Shown here: in pieces, positions 47,134 to 59,093 of the stretch | How positions within the stretch are numbered: position 1 is the first letter of the stretch | How the letters are laid out: every line of letters starts with the position of its first letter | DNA from: Cytospora piceicola | Lineage: Eukaryota > Ascomycota > Sordariomycetes > Diaporthales > Cytosporaceae | Reading direction: 5' to 3' | Assembly (NCBI GenBank): GCA_023375675.1 | Contig: JALQBC010000001.1 | Coordinates: forward strand, 310,001-374,000 | Length of the DNA: 64,000 nucleotides | The notes under the pieces: model-generated | Seen by the model: only the letters and a program-made list of their open reading frames with translations | The model's database searches: none | What the model was told of the DNA's origin: nothing | Translations under genes and position numbers: made by a program

Positions 47134-48330
47134 ATGTCTTCCCACCCAGCCCAAGGGAGAGTCCGCCTGGCCACGAGCTCCCCATCCACACAGCCCACCA
47201 CCAAGGCCACCCTCGCCCAGCTCCGCCAGATCGCCCAGCTGGCCTCCCGCGAACACCACGCGGACATCCTCCTCCTCCCCGAGGCCTACCTGGGCGGGTA
47301 CCCGCGCGGCACGACGTTCGGGACCGTGATGGGCAGCCGGAGCGCCGAGGGGCGGGACGAGTTCCTCGAATACTTCGAGCAGGCCGTCGACCTGGGCGAC
47401 GTCGTCGGCTGGGGCGCCGGCGGCGGGGACGACTGGGTGCGCCGCCGGCTGGGGGCGGACGGGTCGGCCGACGGGGACGGCGAGGGCAGGCGCGGCGACG
47501 GCACCCGGGAGGAGCTCGAGAGCATCGCCGCCGAGACGGGCGTGTTCCTGGTCACGGGCTGCATCGAGAGGGCCGGCGGGAGCCTCTACTGCGCGGCGGT
47601 CTATGTGTGTCCCAAGAAGGGCATCATTGGCAAGCGGAGAAAGGTCATGCCCGTATGTGTTCTTTCTTTTTTTTTGCCCTTACAAGTCACTTGGCCCTTT
47701 TGTTTTCCTTTTAATTAGCTGACTCGCTCCCTCTTTGCTTTATTACAGACCGGCACTGAGCGCCTGGTATGGGCCCAAGGCTCGCCCAAGACCCTCCAAG
47801 CCGTCAGCACCACAATCCGCGGCACGCGGATCAACATGGCTGCAGCCATCTGCTGGGAGAGCTACATGCCCATCCTCAGACAGGCCCTGTACGCGCAGAA
47901 CATCAACCTCTACCTCGCGCCCACGGCTGACGCGAGGGATTCGTGGTTGTCGCTGATGCGCACGGTTGGTATCGAGGGACGGTGCTTCGTGGTCAGCTCC
48001 AACATGTGTGTGCGTGAGGAGGGAGAGGACCAGTCGGAAGCGAGCGGCGGGAAGTTTGTCTGCCGGGGAGGGTCATGCATCACGGATCCATTCGGCGATG
48101 TCCTGGCTGGTCCGCTATGGGAAGATGAAGCGGGCATCGCTTGGACAGATGTGGACTTCAAGGACTGCATCAGGGGAAGATTGGACATCGATGTGGGTGG
48201 GAGCTACTCGAGGTAAGTTATTGAATCTGCTTATTGATATACCGTGAAAATCGAGCTGACAGTCCGCAGGAATGATTCGTTCAAGTTCTCTGTTGAGGGA
48301 CTGGACTTGACGCCCCTCCCATATCAATAA
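47134..48330 (+). CDS. Nitrilase-superfamily hydrolase
   Basis: Exons 47134-47652, 47749-48212 and 48270-48330 (347 residues; intron phases 0 and 2). The catalytic triad is intact: Glu in [16 protein letters not shown] (residues about 50-65), Lys in [16 protein letters not shown], which is joined across intron 1, and Cys in [16 protein letters not shown]. The [11 protein letters not shown] and WESYMP blocks place it with nitrile- or cyanide-type branch 1 nitrilases rather than omega-amidases. It should convert a nitrile to acid plus ammonia; the substrate is unknown. A Gly/Asp/Arg-rich insert (residues about 100-128) is unusually hydrophilic. No signal peptide, so cytosolic. Confidence 0.92.
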
Positions 48331-48415
48331 AGAGCCGGCAGCCTATCCTCCAAGTATTCTGGTCAATAGCAGCCAAAACGTCACTATGTCTCCTATAGAC
48401 GAACATATAGTGTCG

Positions 48416-50071
48416 CTATAATGCATCCGCCAGATCGGCAACGTCCATATTTTTCACTCGCCCCCAACTTGCGTATAGTTCAGGAGGGAACCACTCGGCC
48501 AGCTTACCTCCCGGCCGACCTGGCTCCGCGGGCACATCATCCCCCTCGCTGCCTGCCAGCATGATGCCCAGTGCCGTGCCACACAACCATGCCCAGACCA
48601 TGCCTTCACCACAGAAATATGCTGATATCCATTCACCCGGCTCCACTGTCCCCCTGTGGCCTTTGTCCTTCTTGCTCTTTATCTTCCTCGAGGTTATTCT
48701 CGGGTCCAGCCGTCCCACAAGCGGCATCAAGTCCGGGCTGAAGCCAATGACCCCGGACCACGCCTTGATCATTCTCATTCCTTCACCACTAACCTTATAC
48801 CCCGGGTCGAAGATGGTAGGCATGACACCCTGGATGTGCATGAGAGTCAGGGCGTCCACTTTGCTATCGTCATATACACCAATCATGTCCATCCCCTGCT
48901 TCGGCCCCTGAAAGAACCCGCCGCCGACCATTAACTCTCCAGTTGGTCGTTGAGTGATATAATCAAAGCCCTGGTCATAAATGACGGACCACGAGCGGCC
49001 GCCGTCTTTCTCTGGGAAGTCACCGCCTGCGCGCTGGGCTGACATATGACATAGACCCGAGGTTCCCTTGCCCCTGAGTCCCGGTACAAGCTGTGATGTA
49101 AATGCGTTCGTGGCATAGACGACGTGACGGGCCAGTATCTGTCCTCGGTTGGTAACAATAGCGTATGGAAAGGATATGTCGCGGCCTGATTTGGATGTGT
49201 TATCTTGGCCATTGACAACTTCGACTCGCTCCACCTCTGTGTTTGTTTCGATAGAAAGGATTCGAGGGTACTCATCCAACAACTTCTTCCACAACGCCGT
49301 AACGAACCTATACGGAAAGATCGCACCAGCAGGATACGAAACCGCGCCAACAACCCGTTCGTTGACCTTATACCTCTCCCTGGCCTGCTCTCCAGTGTAC
49401 CCAGCCATATGGAAACCCTCGGGCGCATACGGCCGAAACTCCTCCATCATCTTCTTCATCCCCTCATCAGTGCCCTCATCAACAGCAAAATCGACAGTCT
49501 CCACCCTCCGACACTCCGAGACCTCCTCTATGCCCTCCGCCCTGGCCACATCAACAAGCGCCCCGAGATGCCGGAACTGAAACCCACAGACCGCCGCAGC
49601 CCGCTCCCTCCCCACCCCCTTCCCCCCCACCAGCGTGTGGAACACCTCGTGGAGGCTCGCCTTGACGTGCCCGCCGTTGCGCCCCGTCGCGCCGGAGCAC
49701 AGCTGCCGCGCCTCGAGGACGACGACCCGCTTCTCCTCCTCCTCCTCCTCCTCCTCCCCGCCCTCGCCCTCGCCCTTCGCCCTCGCCCACTCGCGCAGCA
49801 CCGTCCGCGCGACGGCCACGCCCGTGATGCCCGAGCCGATGATCACGATGTCGGCTGACGTGGGCAGGCCGCCCGGTGAGCGGGTGTTGACCAGCTCGGG
49901 GTGGGGTGGGTCGTCCTGCCAGTATGAGCTTGTGGGGTTGGGGACGGGGAGGCCGGGGAGGGAGTTGGCTTGGGCTAGGGTCTTGGACCAGTCGTTGAGG
50001 AGGGTGGAGAGGGTGGAGAGGATGGCTTTTATGGTTTTGAAGAGGGTTAGGAAGGGCTTGATGAGGTCCAT
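48416..50071 (-). CDS. FAD-dependent oxidoreductase (DAO family)
   Basis: Single exon, 551 residues from the ATG at 50071; the frame runs two codons further to a TTG, which I reject as start. The dinucleotide-binding motif is ADIVIIGSGITGVAVARTVL (about 74-93), followed by an acidic run of eight Glu encoded by a GAG repeat, then VVVLEARQLCSGATGRNGGH, the second FAD block of D-amino-acid-oxidase-like enzymes. ARHVVYATNAFTSQL and GFSPDLMPLVGRL, then the late EWISAYFCGEGMVWAWLCG, match the C-terminal FAD site. Fungal relatives oxidise amines, amino acids or N-methyl compounds; the substrate is not clear. The first 60 residues include a weak amphipathic helix. The nitrilase next door is convergent. 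Confidence 0.9.
   Translation of the reverse strand: MDLIKPFLTLFKTIKAILSTLSTLLNDWSKTLAQANSLPGLPVPNPTSSYWQDDPPHPELVNTRSPGGLPTSADIVIIGSGITGVAVARTVLREWARAKGEGEGGEEEEEEEEKRVVVLEARQLCSGATGRNGGHVKASLHEVFHTLVGGKGVGRERAAAVCGFQFRHLGALVDVARAEGIEEVSECRRVETVDFAVDEGTDEGMKKMMEEFRPYAPEGFHMAGYTGEQARERYKVNERVVGAVSYPAGAIFPYRFVTALWKKLLDEYPRILSIETNTEVERVEVVNGQDNTSKSGRDISFPYAIVTNRGQILARHVVYATNAFTSQLVPGLRGKGTSGLCHMSAQRAGGDFPEKDGGRSWSVIYDQGFDYITQRPTGELMVGGGFFQGPKQGMDMIGVYDDSKVDALTLMHIQGVMPTIFDPGYKVSGEGMRMIKAWSGVIGFSPDLMPLVGRLDPRITSRKIKSKKDKGHRGTVEPGEWISAYFCGEGMVWAWLCGTALGIMLAGSEGDDVPAEPGRPGGKLAEWFPPELYASWGRVKNMDVADLADAL
49732..49757 (-). repeat. GAG-repeat microsatellite in the FAD oxidoreductase CDS
   Basis: CTC repeat on the plus strand, encoding the Glu run between the dinucleotide fold and the GATGRNGGH block. 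The length is in frame here. Confidence 0.85.
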
Positions 50072-50992
50072 GTTCAAGTTACAGCAACAGCCTACGAAAG
50101 TTACACATCGGGCTATTGACAGGTCTAAGAGAACAGCTCAAGTACCATAAACTGTCTCACTTAAGTATCAGTAAGATGCAGGGTTAGGGTTAGAGTGCCC
50201 AAGTTTAACCCCCTTTGGGCTCAAGATCTTTAGACTTACACAACTCTCGAGTACCAGCCTTGTCTCACTGTTATGTATAAGCAACTGGGCAAGGAATCAA
50301 GAAACTGCAGTCTTGGTGTGTTTCGGAGTTATAGAGAGATGTATAAACTTGGGTTCTTTTCGTCATTCCGCGTACCTAGGTACATCTTAAGGTCTCGAGA
50401 GAGCATGCTCCAGCAAGCCTTCCAAACAAAACAGCCTGCATGTCAACCAGTGGGACGTAAAGCGATTGTATCACTTCAACGGATGATCGGAGCAGACTGA
50501 ATGGAAAAGAGAAGATTCTGGGTGTAACTATCTGCCGGGGTCAATATCGACTGAGATTGGGACATGTTGGAAGGTTGGACTTGTCCCATATCTGCCACAA
50601 CTCCAGCCTGTCAAAATAGTTAGATCCCCATATGATGGAGAAATTGCAGCATACTTCTGGTATCTAATGTCAAGAAGGAATCTGACTATGGCTCAGGACT
50701 TCGAGCCGGCCCCATTGTATATTGCATTCTGTCATTTGGTATGAGTACGATATAGAATACGCAGCAGCAAGGCGTTTGGGTTTCGGTAAATGGATGCATT
50801 TAACTTGTCTACAATTGAGGAATACTATACAGTTTCTTGCTATGTAGGTCGGGTTCTACACGCTCTCATGGAAAGACGCCATGCAAGAGTTTGCTGAGCA
50901 TTCCCGGAGTATAGGTGCGAGTTGAGTGCTCTATCTATGTACAAGAATGCGATCTGCGGCTCCAGCCTTAGTGTTTGGATTATTTTGATCCT
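50072..50992. other. Intergenic region
   Basis: 920 bp upstream of the FAD gene and downstream of the secreted-protein gene. It holds a telomere-like GGGTTAGGGTTAG at 50181-50193 and an ACCTAGGTAC motif at 50386-50395. No gene supported. Confidence 0.55.
50181..50193 (+). promoter_or_regulatory. Telobox-like GGGTTAGGGTTAG
   Basis: Two TTAGGG-type units about 110 bp upstream of the FAD oxidoreductase ATG. Too short to be a telomere remnant; such teloboxes occur as promoter sites for Tbf1/Myb-type factors. Confidence 0.45.
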
Positions 50993-52005
50993 TTACCAAC
51001 CACCGAAACCACCGCCTGGTGCGCCCTGGCCTTGGACTTGTCCAGGAGGACCCCAGGCACTCGAATCTCCAGTCTGGACAGCTGCAGGCGCGGCAGCTGA
51101 CGTCTGGGCAGCCGAAGAAGCAACTGCAGATGCGGTCGACGAGACGGCGGCAACAACGTCGGAGGCGGAGTTGGAAGTGGAGCTAGAGTTGGAAGAGCTC
51201 TCCATAGCAGGAACAGTGATCTTCTCAATGAACCACTGGCGGGAAGAAAGTATTAGTAAATATCCCGCTCCTGAGCAAGGTCAAGTTCGGGTGTAGTACT
51301 CACAGTGATGCCACCGTCACTTGTAGTCATGTCCGTAGTGGACGCGCCATACTCCGTGTACATTGAGTTACCATACGACTCATCAGCGGATGCCAAGGTA
51401 ATTGTGGTGTTTACGTAGTACTGCGGCTCGATAGTACCGGTAGGGTCAACCCCGTTGTAATCCTGGAGCTCAACAGCGGTATTCCACAGGTTCATGGGGC
51501 CAGACTTTTTCTGGTAGGTAGCCAGGAGGTCACCGGTAAGAGCGTCGGTCATGGTCTGCTCCCAGGTGTAAGTCGACTTGTCGATGAGGGTGTAGTTGAA
51601 GAAGATGCCGTTCTCATAGTTGACGTCGGCCGCCCTTTTGTCTCCAACAAACTGCACCGTCGCACCGGTGTCGTCCAGGCCGTAGACCTCGGAAGAGATG
51701 CACCACGTGGTGTCGGCGTCCGTGCCGGAACACTCGCTCATGCCCGGGGGGTAGGAGCCGATGATGCTCTGGACCAGATCACCGGTGCCATTCCCGAGAC
51801 CAATCCAGGCGAACATGTATCCCTGCTGGTCCTGGGGCATCTGGCCGGGGTAGATGGTGCTTGTGGTGCTGATGATCTCGGAGGTGGTTGCGTACAAACC
51901 AGCGATCGGGCCCCACGAGACATCGCGCTTGGCGAACAGGGAGGTGGCTGTCGCCATCGAGGCTGACAGCACGAGGCCGGCGAGGTGGGACTGGGCGAAG
52001 TGCAT
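50993..52005 (-). CDS. Secreted fungal protein of unknown function
   Basis: Exons 52005-51304 and 51235-50993 (314 residues; phase-0 intron GTGAGT...CAG). The ATG at 52005 begins a signal peptide (MHFAQSHLAGLVLSASMATA), followed by FAKR, a possible Kex2 site. The mature part looks beta-rich, with several sequons (NGT, NYT, NTT) and two likely disulfide cysteines (MSECSG and TTWCISS). The GYMFAWIGLGNGTGDLVQS segment suggests a jelly-roll fold, as seen in fungal G1-type or lectin-like proteins, but I see no catalytic motif. The C-terminal 80 residues are Ser/Ala-rich and then Gly/Pro/Gln-rich (GQVQGQGAPGGGFGGW). The lack of a final hydrophobic tail argues against a GPI anchor. I do not recognise a named family. 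Confidence 0.77.
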
Positions 52006-53413
52006 GGTGACAAGGGAGGGGGAAGGAGATGGTTGCCGTAAGAAGTGAATGTGTAAGGCTGATTGCGCCGATATGGAGACGTTTATTTTCTGGTAAACCA
52101 AGGACCTGCCTCAAGAGGAAGTGAAAGTTATAGTTGCCCGAAACTACTTGTTTCATTGGCATCTCTTGGGAACAAATGCCTTTATATTTCCGGTGGGATA
52201 TGTTGCTCCCCTGTCCCATTTCATAACCCCTGTATGATGTGAAGCATGCCGGTCGCCCCTTCATTTACATATGGCTCCATCGGGGGACCATGAGCCATGA
52301 GCCATCTGCCACCTGCGACATCATGCATTTGCCGTATTTATGGAAACAAACTTACTTTTACTCGTAATTAACGTTGGCTCCATCCAACGGGTTTGCAAGG
52401 ACAGGCTTGTAGCCTTGGTAGTACCGAGGTTGATGACAACGCCTTGCACTTGACTGAGCGTGAAATTCAGTAGATTGGCCAAGAGAAATAGGCCCACATT
52501 ATGTTTTGTGATCCACGGACGAGAAGCATCAACAAAATAAAAAGAACCCATGGACGATGTTCTGCTCGAGGTTGAGGGCTTCAGCAGAAGATCGTCCATG
52601 TTGTGATACGGTACTCCGATACGGTTCTCCGAAGAGGCGCAAATATGACATCTGGACATACAGCAGTGAACATGTGGGAACCCCTTGCACGTGCAAACAA
52701 GACGGTCGGTCTGGACTGGACCAGAGGCCGCTCGAATGCTGTGACTGGAAGGCCCGACTTTATTCGACATGGGCTTTTGTCCTCCGTCTTCCGGTTTTCC
52801 ACTGTTTGGGCGGCAGGTCGCGGGCGGCGACATGAGGTGAGACGCTCGCGAGAGATTGGCATTGGAGGGTTCAATCTTGGAGCATCAACTCGGAGGGCTC
52901 CCAGTCTCTTTTGAGCTCGCGGTACGAGGTTTTCGTGTGAATAAGAATGATAATGATCGTATATAGCTCGGTAGCCCACCTGAGGCTTTTAGATATGTGC
53001 ATGTTTATATAATAAACCGATATCCAGACTGACAGCATTGGTGACGAATGGGATATTTGAAGACGGCAAGTGATGTGTGGTCAGGGATCATGTTGATCTC
53101 CCGCTGCTGTGGCGGGAGATGGTTTCTTGACATGGCAGCATACCCTAGTAGTAGTACCTACCTAGGTAGGTAGTCTACACTGTCGAGACCGCCGTGTCCT
53201 CGGAGCAGTTGGTGGAGCTGGATCAGGAAAAGAGGAACAGGAACAGAAAATGAATACTGTGACCTAGTCGACACGAGTTTTCATGAACAGCAACTGAATA
53301 CGATATTCCCCGCTTGACGTGTAGGACAAGAGAAAGAGAGGAAGAGACTGGTACAGGATAAGACCTGAAAGAAATTACGCATCAGGCTCGAAAGTGAGGA
53401 ATGGAAGAATGAG

Positions 53414-53444
<31 letters not shown>

Positions 53445-55054
53445 ACCTAAGTATATACACCTAGGTATATTGATATTGCAATAATCCGTCAGTCGGCCTC
53501 ATCATCACCTACTATGTACATACTTTAATTACCTAGGTACTTCACTACTTGATTACTTACCTAAGTAAGTAAGGCAGTCCAAGTTCCGATTGGACTGCGG
53601 GGGACGGGGACGTGCATATACAGTGGACCTGCACTGGACCTGGGGCACCTACAGGTTTTACACAGTATGTACTGTGTATACAGCGCCTTCCCCAAGGTGG
53701 ACAGCCGCTTTCCCCTAGCCGGTCTAGCTGGCTTCTCCAGATCCACATCATCAGCCCAATTCGTCCGTCCACTGGTCCCTCACACCGGGGGAGCTCGAGA
53801 CCTTTCCAGGGCTGTCAACCCTGACATCTGGACCACGCAGCTCATCAATAGCCTCCACCTCCACTGTTTTTGTTTCCCTTCCACCACCACTACACCACCA
53901 CCCACCATTCATCGGGTCTATGAGAAATAGTAGAGAGTCGTTCCTGTCTCTCTCTTCTCTCGCTCTTTTTTTTCTTCTCTCTCTCCCATCCCACCCGTCG
54001 CATCCCATCCCATATTCCCCCGTCTGTCCAACAGGAGACGAAAGACGACAATCCAAGGGAGCCAAGTTAGTTGGAGTGTTGACCGTTCCAGGTTCCGTTC
54101 TCTTCTTTCCCCTCCCTCGACTTTTTGCGACTACGCCCAGTCCACGCCCACGCCCAAGCCTACGACCACATTCGCCCGTTCCTGGCCGTGTTCGTGTGTC
54201 TCCACGAGCAACCAAACGAAAAGAAACGAAGTGCGACAAGAGTGCTGACTCCCGAACCACCCCCGCCTTGCGCACGATTGCGATTCTTGGGTTCAAACCC
54301 ACACCACTCTAATTCGCCGTCACAAGCCCTTTCGAAGTTGTCGATATCCTCCCCATCGACCCTCTCGACTAGATTGATTACGAATACACCACCTCACTCT
54401 TCGTGAAGGACGACGACGGTTACTCCCAGCTTTGTCTTTTCAAGTCGTCCAAGTTGTTACGGCAGCAGCTATATGCACGAGCACAATAATTTGGGTACTT
54501 GGAACACAAGCTGTTGTTAGGCGCGAAACCGCTTTCGTTGGCAGAGAGTACTGTCTGTTGTGTCACCTCGGCCGCTTCTGCGAACCTTGGAAAGAAAGCT
54601 CCTGGCAACAACAACCACGGCTTCGAAAGAAAAGCGCACAGCCTCCTGCACGCCATCTCCATTTGGTTCTGCTGTGGTAGCGAATTTCGGATTCGGTGAG
54701 GGTTGCGCACCACCCGAGAGACGGTCCATTTAATTGAGCCACTGAAGGCCTTCATCGCATCGCACTGCATTCGCACCGCACCGCAACTTGACTTCTCTCA
54801 GACTTATCCATCACCCCAAATCCCCCGCCCTCCTTCTCCCCCCCCCCCCCCAAAACCATAATCCGGGCCACACCGTCCACAGGCCACACCACCACTACAG
54901 AGTACTGTACTCTGGCATTTCATCCACCCACGCCACTCTATTTGCGCCCTTGTTCTCACCAACCACCGCTCAATCGAGTCTAGCCTGCAAGTCGTTCCGA
55001 CAGGGTTCAATTAGACACGAGGACGACCGCGCAGTGTGGACTCGTGGAATAGTA
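52006..55054. other. Divergent intergenic region and pbp1 leader
   Basis: 3.0 kb. It contains the secreted-protein promoter, an ACCTACCTAGGTAGGTAG island at 53153-53171, a TA microsatellite at 53414-53440, further CCTAGG motifs (53444-53466 and 53529-53575), and a long C/T-rich stretch (about 53850-54330) that is probably pbp1 promoter and leader. No complete gene is supported; a 170-codon minus frame (52321-52833) is doubtful. Confidence 0.55.
53414..53440. repeat. TA dinucleotide microsatellite
   Basis: Uninterrupted (TA)n, about 13 units, intergenic. Confidence 0.9.
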
Positions 55055-58000
55055 ATGGACCAAAAAGTGTCGACGACAACTTCATCCAACTCATCTGTCA
55101 TCTCCCCTTCAATTGCCCAGTCTAGTGTCCCAGACTCCAAGGGACCTACCGCTGCTATTACCGGTACACGGCCATTGTACAGCAGCAAACTCGGCAGTAC
55201 AAAAGCAAAAGCTCCAGAGACTAGTTCCTCCAGTCCGACCACGAGGTGAGACACGACAACCTGCCTTGCCTGCCTCCCCCATCTTTTCTCTTCTACACTT
55301 TTATCGTATTCCCCTTTTCTTGCCTCCGACAACAAAGACCAGAGATCGCGCACTTTGTTTTCTTCCATTATCCTTCTTGATTTCTCTTGTCATCGCTGTT
55401 AGACGCATGTCCTGCACCCAGGGTCTTCGGCGACGCCCAGATCCCCTCCCGCTGACCGTTCCATCATCGACCCTCTTTGGCGCCCGTACTGATAGATTTC
55501 AAAAGACAGTCTCCGGTGCCTCAACAGAGGGCTTGGACTTCAGCCAATTCCAAGATCACGGATCGGTCGAATAGTCCCCAGCAACGGAGTAGCTTCAATT
55601 CGCCGGCGAATAAGCCAACCTTGACCAGCTTCTTTGACCGCGTCAAAGAGGTAAGTTCTTGTTCCTCCATCGCGTCAAGCCAGCATACTCCTTGCGCCCT
55701 GGCTCCTTTGCCTTGCGCCGACCCACATGGTCCCACTCTCTACTAGCTGTGCTGTCACACTTCAGCGTTCGCTTCAATTCCACCATGACTTCACACCACA
55801 TTGTTTCTCTCCTTTTCCAGCCACAATAGGCAATTGGATTTCAAACCTGCATCCCGTCGCCCCCTTTGTAGGATCGAATGCTCACCAACTCCTTTGACAG
55901 GGTCAACGCATCCAAATTACTGTCGATACCGGCGCCGAGTTCGAGGGCATTTATGCCAACAATCCAGCCAACTCGCCCAGTTGCCAGTTGAGGATGGTTC
56001 AGCAGAAGAAGTCCGGCTCTGCTGACGCGATGAACGGTTCCAACAAGAGATCCCAGCCCACCATGTCTTTTGCCCGGAGTAGCATCACGGATGCTCGTGT
56101 TCTCGGTGGAAATCAGAACAATCGCAATGGTAAACCCAAACCCAAACGTCCGCCTGTCCACAGTCCGTTCGCTAATGTTCCCCAAGGCAACAGAGCAAGC
56201 TTCCAGACAGACAGCAGCATCTCAGGCAACCGATTCGGCGAGCAGCGTGAGCTCAAGCGATGGCAGCCTGACGCCCCGGAGGACGTCGATGAGAGCTTGG
56301 AGAAGTCCTCAGACAACAGGCCCTGGGACCAGTTCGCTGTCAACGAGGAAAAGTTTGGACTCAAGACAGATTACGACGAAAACATCTACACCACCGCAAT
56401 TGATCGGAGTGCACCAAGTTACAAGGCCAGAATGGCAAATGCCGACCGACTGGCTCGCCAGATTGAGCGCAGTGCTCCGGCCTCATCCCACGTCGCTGAG
56501 GAGCGTGTCGTGGATTACATTGGAGCGGCCGATGGTGGTCTGGATGAAGAGGACAAGTACGTTTTGCCGATCTCTCTTTTCACGACCCAGCTGACAGCCC
56601 CATAGATACAGCGGTGTCAAGCGACAGGATTTCCCACCCCTTAGTGGCCAGAACCCGAACAAGTACACGCCACCAGCAAGACGAGCGCCTGCTGCGCACG
56701 CAACTGTCAAGGGGGTACCGGTCGACCCTGCAATCATCTCATCCCAACTGAGAGCTCAGCCAAACAAGCAGACCACGCCCAAGCCAGACGAAGCAAAGGG
56801 CGTCCCTACTGCTTCCTCCAAGAGCCCTGCCCCTGGAAACACTGAGGCGAAGGCTACTGCCGAATCGAAGCCCGAGGCTGGCAAGGAGGAAGTCAAGCCA
56901 GCGGAGGGTGCAGGAAAGAGCTCGTCTGACTCTAAGCCGGCCGAAAAGCCTGCTTCGGCTCTGCGACCTGCCGGAGCTGCTGGACGCACAGTCTCGCCAG
57001 CAACAAAGGAGAACACCAAGCCAACGTCTACCACGATAGAGCAGAACGTTCTGCTATCTTTCAAGAACTTTGCCTCCAAGGAACGACAGGTCGCAGAGAA
57101 GGCCCGCAGCACCAAGGCGAAGGCAGACAAGGAGGTTAAGCTGATCGAGTTGAAGAAATTCGCCGACAGCTTCAAGTTGGGGACTCCCGTTCCTAGTGAC
57201 CTGATCGGCATCATCGCCAAAGACCCAAAGAAGCAACAAGAGATTCAGGCCAAGGCTATGAAGAACGCCGAGGAGATGCGACGCACCAAGGATGAGCAGA
57301 AGGTTGCGGCAACCGTGGCGAAAGAGAAGGAGACCGTGACGGCCAAACTTGGTCAACCAAAACCGTCTTCAGAGCAAGCAGCCGCGTCGACAACTGCAGG
57401 CTCCTCCACGACCACTGTCAGTGGACCCTCTCGTGCTGGCACCGCACCACAACACGCCAATGCTGCCGCAGGAAACCACACCCGCCATCCTGGCAACAGA
57501 CAGTCTTACGCTCCAGGATATCAGCAGCAATTCCGCGGCGATCGCTCTGGTGGCCAGAACATGCCTCGTCACAGTCAGCAACCCGGACATTTGTCGCAGC
57601 GTCTCCGAAGTGCTGAACAGCAGAGAATGTCGCAGCCGCCACCTCATCATATGCCGCCAGACTTACGTATGCCGCCAACTGGGCCGGCAAACGCTATGGG
57701 CCCGGCTTTTGCCGCCCGTCATGGCGGCATACCGCAGAACCATATGGGTCCTGGCCCGAGGTTGAATCCGAACACGCAGGAGTTCAGGCCGAACGCGCAG
57801 CCATTCTATCCTACTGGTCCTAGTGCGGCCTCTAGCCCTCGCTCAGCCTTGAACAACGCCGAGAGCCATGGCGCCTCCACGCCGGTCAATGTTCCTGTGA
57901 TCAAGCGCAAGGTCAAGACGGTTGATGTCAAGAAGTGCTTCATCCTCAGCCATGTGCAGTCGATCAAGCCTCCCCAAATGGGCAGTCGCGCTTGGGACGA

Positions 58001-59093
58001 GAACGGAGGGCTGCGGCCCGCCTTTGACACCATACTCACGTGGAAGGAAGTTCGAGTGGAGGACAAACAAGATAAGATGAGTTACAAGCAGCTGTTCGAA
58101 CGACCACCGCCGTATGCTGGTGCCATGGCAACCCCGAGCACTGCACCTGTGGTTCCCCATATGCCACATCAGCACCAGCTCCCCTTCCACCTACAGCAGG
58201 GAGCTCACAACGTCGGACCTCGGCAATCTCCTCACATGCCACCAATGCAGATGCATGCAGGTCAGCCGGGTCACGTCCCTCATATGCCGTTCAGTAACGG
58301 GGATGATGCTACTAGGATGATTCACTCGAGTTCGGCACAGTCGTACGCGTCTCCCCGACCGGGGCAGGTTCCCATGGCATACCCCAATGCTATGAACTCG
58401 CCGGCTCACATGCAGTACTCCCAGCCCATCATGCCCGGATACATGGGCCCCGGGGCCCCGCAAATGACGCCGCAGATGCGCAACTTCCCACAGAACCCAC
58501 AATACATGCCACAGCAACACGGTCAGATGGGAGGACCCATGATGATGGGACCGCAGTACATGACCGCACCTTCACCCCTCATGCAAGGAGCTCCCCAGAT
58601 GCAGATGTACCCCGGTGCCCACCCACAATTTGTACCCCCCGGACCAGTCCCTCCACAGGCGATGCCCGGACCTAATGGATATCCGAGCCCGGGACGGCCA
58701 GCTGCACCCATGATGGCCCATCAAGGATCCCAGCAAGGCCAGAGCATGTACGGCATGAGCCCTGGCACGATGCCTCAATTCCAGCAGCCCGTGTTTGCGC
58801 CGCAGCAGCCTGGCCAAAGTAAGTTCAACAACAATAACAACAACAGACGATACAGCTCATCGGGACGTCAGTACTAACGGCGTTTCGAAGTGGGCAACTT
58901 GAGAGTACATGGCAATCCTGGACCACAACAGCTCGGCACTAGCCCTCAACAGATGCATCATTACGGGCCCCCACAGCACCGAGGCAACGGCTACGGCGGC
59001 AAGAACTTCCAGGGCCCGCATCATCAAGGACCGTCAGCGAACCACGCCGGCCCCCAAACCAGAACGACCGATTCTCAGGAGGAATCAAAATGA
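55055..59093 (+). CDS. pbp1: Pbp1 / ataxin-2 homologue, RNA-binding stress-granule and translation regulator
   Basis: Five exons: 55055-55245, 55506-55650, 55901-56556, 56606-58818 and 58891-59093, giving 1135 residues with all phases matching. Order: a disordered N-terminus; an Lsm domain starting at FFDRVKE|GQRIQITVDTG (about 105-150), shortened by an early basic stretch; an LsmAD domain (about 251-310, PWDQFAVNEEKFGLKTDYD, IYTTAIDRS); a long linker with EQNVLLSFKNFASKER and EVKLIELKKFADSFKLG; a PAM2 motif (RLNPNTQEFRP, about 716-726) that binds the MLLE domain of poly(A)-binding protein; a conserved KTVDVKKCFILSHVQSIKPP block; and a Met/Pro/Gln-rich tail. This is the complete ataxin-2 layout. 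Yeast Pbp1 and Neurospora ATX-2 bind PABP and act in poly(A) control, stress granules, TORC1 and the clock. Retention of the last intron would give a different C-terminus (see findings). Confidence 0.94.

Noticed and set aside
54280..54302. GGGTTCAAACCC resembling a tRNA B box
   Set aside because: No A box, cloverleaf or acceptor stem can be folded around it.
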